Below, piece after piece: positions 15,501-18,092 of a stretch of 18,092 bases of DNA. Where the stretch lies: positions 1 through 18,092 of the forward strand of contig JBCDBX010000034.1 in the NCBI GenBank assembly GCA_039182865.1, read 5' to 3'. Position 1 is the stretch's first letter; each line of letters begins with the position of its first letter. The position numbers and the translations under genes were made by a program. The stretch comes from UBA1858 sp039182865 (GTDB taxonomy: Bacteria; Pseudomonadota; Gammaproteobacteria; UBA4575). The notes under the pieces were generated by a model, which saw nothing but the letters and a program-made list of their open reading frames with translations, was not told where the DNA came from and ran no database searches.

Positions 15501-18092
15501 TTTTGGCGTTCCCGTGTTACCGGCAACTAGCTTTATTGCTTTGTCTTTGAAGATGGGCGAAAAGCTTTATCAAAATAAAGCATTAGCCATTGAAAACATT
15601 GATTTCCACCAAGCACTGTTAATTGATAAGGAACTTGAGATTCAAAGCGTCATTGCCGATAAAAGTAACAAAGGTAATCAAGCATATTTTCAAATCTTCA
15701 GTCGTGATCCACAACTGAGTGAAGATGATTGGCAGCTTCATGCTGGCGGAACAATGATTAATACGGAAATCGACGCATGCCAAACCACAATATCGATGAA
15801 TGAGTGGCAAACACAATGTAAATCAGAAGTCGATGTTGAAGATTGTTATCGTAAACTTAAGAAACAAAATATAGGTTATGGAGATTTATTTAAAGCACAG
15901 CAAAGAATATTCATAGACCAAGAATCTCGGCGTGTATTCAGCAAAATAAGTTTATCTTCAAAATTAAGAGCTGAATTGAAGGAATTTACACTGCATCCTA
16001 TCCTTCTTGATGCTTGTTTACAGAGTATCGTTGGATTATTTCTTGATCAAGAATCGACACAAAGTTATTTACCTGCCTCAGTTAATAAAATCACACTTTG
16101 TACAGAATTACATGATGTTATCGATAACTGTTATTGCGCCTTACAGGTAGATGATAGTGCAGAAACACTGTTAGCTGATTTAGCGATATTTGATGATAAA
16201 GAAAACATAATCGTTTGCATACATGGTCTTCAGTTACGCCGAGCCAATTTGCAACAGCTTAAATCAAGCAATAACTCGAATTTGGCTGAATTGCCTCAAA
16301 ATAGCAATGAGTCATATGAAGAGTGGTTATATCGCATACATTGGCGACCCACTTTAGCTCCTAGTTCAAATCAATTTTCTCATCCTAAGAAGCAATTTGC
16401 GAAGCTGATTCCAAGGTTTAGTGATCAACTAGCTAAACCTGAAAATCAGCTTTATCTTAACTGTCTAAAAGATCTGAATAAACTCGCTATAGCTTATGCC
16501 GCTTATATATTGCATGAATTAGAAATAACTGATGATCTAATCATTACAGAACACAAGGCATTATTTGGTCGCATAAAACTTCTGGCGGCGAATACGAAAG
16601 CACAAGATTTAAAACAACTACAATCGCGCTGCTATGAAATGAAACTAAAATATAAAGATGCACATGCGGAGTTAAGCTTGTTGCAATCATGCGCAGAGTC
16701 TATGCCAAGTATTTTAACAGGAAAAATTTCTGCGCTAGAGGTGTTATTCCCTAAAGGTGATAGCGAAAGGCTAGCTTCTTTATACCAGGAATCACCTGGA
16801 GCTAAATTAATGAATCAAATGGTTGCAGACCTCGTTGCCAATTTGATTTCAAAAAAACCTGAAGGATTACGCATACTTGAAATAGGTGCCGGAACCGGAG
16901 GTACTACAAGCGCTATATTGCCACTGATTAAATCAGAAAGCCTGCATAAATATTATTTTACGGATATTTCATCTAGTCTATTGAGTGCCGCTCAAAATAA
17001 ATTCTCCGACTACAATAATGTTGACTTTATCTTGTTGGATATTTCACAAAAACCTCAACAGCAAAACTTAATATTAGAGTCATTCGATTTGATTATTGCT
17101 TCGAATGTAATTCATGCAACGCCTAATATCCATGATTCTTTAAGCAATTGCTCAAGTTTACTAGCACCTGGCGGTCAACTTATTTTACTAGAAATGACTG
17201 AATCCTTGGCATTTCTTGATCTTATCTTTGGCTTGACAGAAGGCTGGTGGAACTTTTGTGATGACCGAGTAGACAACGGACATGCCTTGCTTAATGAAGA
17301 CCAATGGATAAGTCATCTGCAAAAATCTGGCTTTGAAAATACTGAAATATTATATCCAGAACAAACTAAAGATATAAAAGATTTAAGTCAGTCATTGATT
17401 ATTTCAAAACGCAAACCTGTTAAACCTGCGCGCTATCTATCCATAGGCAATGCATCCAAGCATTTTACTAAGCAGCTAAAGAAGCAAATCAAACAACATG
17501 CTTTATTGGATGACATCAATCTCCTTGCAAATGTCATTAAACAATTACATCAAGATAAAAATGTCAAAAAGTTCGAAATATTATTCCTCGCTTTACAGTC
17601 AAAAGATTCAGGTATTGAAAAAGAGATACAACAACTCTTGTTACTGATACAAAATCTTACCAAGTTATCATTTTGTGATATTAATTTTACGATCATCACG
17701 TCTGGAGCAACAGGACCTGAAGGTAGCCTAACTACTCCTGTACATAATGCTTTATTAGGCTTTTTAAAAGTGATCCGTTTGGAACATCCTGAATTAAATG
17801 CACACTATATGGATCTAGATCCAGATATTGATAGTGAACAACAGGTAAAAAGTCTGCAAGACGCACTTAAATGCCAAGGCCATTCAAGTGCTAAACATGA
17901 GGGAATGGTAATACGCAACGGTCTTTATTACTTTCCTCAGCTTGAACACTCTCCAGACGCACTTAAGCCTGAATTGTGCAAACAAAATAATCATGCAGTG
18001 AATTTGGTTGCTGGAGATAGTCCTGGACTTGAGCATTTACAATTCAAGCAAGCTGAACGACGACCACCAGATAAAAATGAAATTGAAATAAA
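12577..18092 (+). CDS. Type I polyketide synthase, docking-KS-AT-DH-cMT-ER... (PKS2, 3' end outside window)
   Basis: 1838 codons are visible from GTG 12577. A charged helix (RLQRAAELIDRLQKRLDEIQ) at the N terminus probably docks to the PKS1 tail. KS, about 40-460: DTACSSS with C211, EAHGTGTSLGD with H345, NLGHMEA with H382. AT, about 580-880: FTGQGSQWPKMG, GHSIGEFAA with S668, and HAFH at 772-775, the malonyl-CoA signature. A post-AT linker ends LPNYPFQHQPYW. DH, about 940-1225: H973 in HDVFGVPVLP and D1145 in HPILLDACLQ. C-methyltransferase, about 1270-1600: EIGAGTGGTT at 1435 and NVIHAT with H1513. A structural KR half contains FLKVIRLEHPEL (about 1735), and the ER domain begins at the very end. 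By comparison with PKS1, ER-KR-ACP should follow. Predicted role: a second malonyl extension with SAM-dependent C-methylation and probably full reduction. Its AT is the only visible candidate to serve PKS1. Confidence 0.95.
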   Translation, partial: MNNNKYQHRLQRAAELIDRLQKRLDEIQALPSNQKQANSDIAITGMACRFPGGINSPNEFWNSLLNNHDGITKVPNDRWDADALYHSDYRKIGHIVTRNGGFLDDPKKFDASFFGISPKEAATLDPQQRLLLEVGWHALEDAGIVPAKQDDKTVGIFIGISSQDYSQQLLSRDLDEQDAYVATGNAHSVAAGRLSYCFGFTGPSIVVDTACSSSLVAVHLACQSLQAGECDIALVGGVNRILNPDGSVIFSRAQMISPDGRCKVFDAKADGFTRAEGCGMVVMKRKGDLKIDDNHLATILGSAVNQDGRSSGLTVPNGPSQQKVIRAALKKAGLTHDDIDYIEAHGTGTSLGDPIEVGSIAEVFAGREHPILLGSVKANLGHMEAAAGIGGLIKTVLAMQHRVIPRQIHFETPNPHIHWGQRRNSEPLVQVACPQTVWPDYRGNELPQAGISSFGFSGTNAHVILQGISNHSKSYDEISKGKDLLLLSAHNESALNELAKAYKQELTNWESAGISWQMLCRNTIQNRGQFSQRLALSAESYSEANKALQAYLDQNKNDHLYSHFDLKQDRLFKSKKLAFVFTGQGSQWPKMGKALYENHGTFRQVIDECDAWVCSQLDWSLKHLLFESDSELLAQTQFTQPAIFSIQCALFKTLTAWGIQPQAVLGHSIGEFAAAVCAGSLSLLDGLKLVTTRGKLMQELPSDGGMLIVRLAANKCEDHLASWNSNNTGEICIAADNGPELCVISGSLKDLDKFASILKQDYVMTMALEVSHAFHSTLMSPMTEEFSLQLKDINHDHMKMAFYSTLTGDDLRNSEYKMLNLDYWHNHILHPVRFCEASNALINDGYTHIVEIGPQPHLSSMLKSVDVSDDLTILSCMRQDESDLTSLYKSLATLFVEGWDLMPTQLTQAVALPNYPFQHQPYWYSCKPTSKQSVSIRQNDKELLGHHLPLPGSVEQRYHSRWNINTREWFADHDVFGVPVLPATSFIALSLKMGEKLYQNKALAIENIDFHQALLIDKELEIQSVIADKSNKGNQAYFQIFSRDPQLSEDDWQLHAGGTMINTEIDACQTTISMNEWQTQCKSEVDVEDCYRKLKKQNIGYGDLFKAQQRIFIDQESRRVFSKISLSSKLRAELKEFTLHPILLDACLQSIVGLFLDQESTQSYLPASVNKITLCTELHDVIDNCYCALQVDDSAETLLADLAIFDDKENIIVCIHGLQLRRANLQQLKSSNNSNLAELPQNSNESYEEWLYRIHWRPTLAPSSNQFSHPKKQFAKLIPRFSDQLAKPENQLYLNCLKDLNKLAIAYAAYILHELEITDDLIITEHKALFGRIKLLAANTKAQDLKQLQSRCYEMKLKYKDAHAELSLLQSCAESMPSILTGKISALEVLFPKGDSERLASLYQESPGAKLMNQMVADLVANLISKKPEGLRILEIGAGTGGTTSAILPLIKSESLHKYYFTDISSSLLSAAQNKFSDYNNVDFILLDISQKPQQQNLILESFDLIIASNVIHATPNIHDSLSNCSSLLAPGGQLILLEMTESLAFLDLIFGLTEGWWNFCDDRVDNGHALLNEDQWISHLQKSGFENTEILYPEQTKDIKDLSQSLIISKRKPVKPARYLSIGNASKHFTKQLKKQIKQHALLDDINLLANVIKQLHQDKNVKKFEILFLALQSKDSGIEKEIQQLLLLIQNLTKLSFCDINFTIITSGATGPEGSLTTPVHNALLGFLKVIRLEHPELNAHYMDLDPDIDSEQQVKSLQDALKCQGHSSAKHEGMVIRNGLYYFPQLEHSPDALKPELCKQNNHAVNLVAGDSPGLEHLQFKQAERRPPDKNEIEI

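Noticed and set aside
10120..17810. Near-identical short DNA stretches around 10133 and 17791, and other matches between the two PKS genes
   Set aside because: They encode the same conserved LEHPEL segment in the structural KR half. The matches are short and explained by protein conservation, not by a DNA repeat or mobile element.
1..18092. CRISPR arrays, insertion sequences, integrase sites, tRNA or rRNA genes
   Set aside because: No regularly spaced direct repeats, transposase-like coding sequence or structural RNA signatures were found; coding density by the megasynthases leaves no room.

Overview
The window is the core of a hybrid lipid-polyketide-peptide biosynthetic cluster. Four very large coding regions fill almost all of it, and only one gap exceeds 300 bases. 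The DNA is AT-rich by eye, Shine-Dalgarno sequences are weak, and genes overlap by a few bases. There is no rRNA, tRNA, transposase or housekeeping gene to place the organism. A low-GC Gram-negative bacterium (for example a gammaproteobacterium) is plausible but not shown.

Layout. (1) Bases 1-3356, minus strand: an NRPS reading TubC-type docking domain, condensation, adenylation, carrier protein; its 3' end lies outside the window. (2) Bases 3357-3706: a divergent intergenic region rich in inverted repeats, where control sites for both directions should lie. (3) Bases 3707-5926, plus strand: a fatty acyl-AMP ligase (FAAL) fused to an acyl carrier protein. (4) Bases 5904-12584, plus strand: a PKS module KS-[no AT]-DH-cMT-ER-KR-ACP with docking helices at both ends. 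(5) From 12577 past the right edge, plus strand: a second PKS, KS-AT(malonyl)-DH-cMT-ER..., starting at GTG and cut off at the start of its ER domain.

Working model (inference from domain content). The FAAL adenylates a free fatty acid and loads it on its own ACP. PKS1 extends it by two carbons, methylates the alpha carbon with SAM, and reduces it through KR, DH and ER to a saturated alpha-methyl chain. PKS2 appears set up to repeat this. The NRPS, whose N-terminal docking domain implies an upstream partner protein, would then join the branched acyl chain to an amino acid. The three plus-strand genes overlap and are very probably one operon.

Most unusual points: the first PKS module lacks an acyltransferase although its neighbour has one. 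Two consecutive modules both carry C-methyltransferase and ER domains, a fungal-type highly reducing layout split over two bacterial proteins. The NRPS adenylation pocket reads D-A-P-T-L-G-A-V-N-K, which I cannot assign. The PKS1 KR has His where the catalytic Tyr is expected. The intergenic region holds several dyads built on GAACA/TGTTC.
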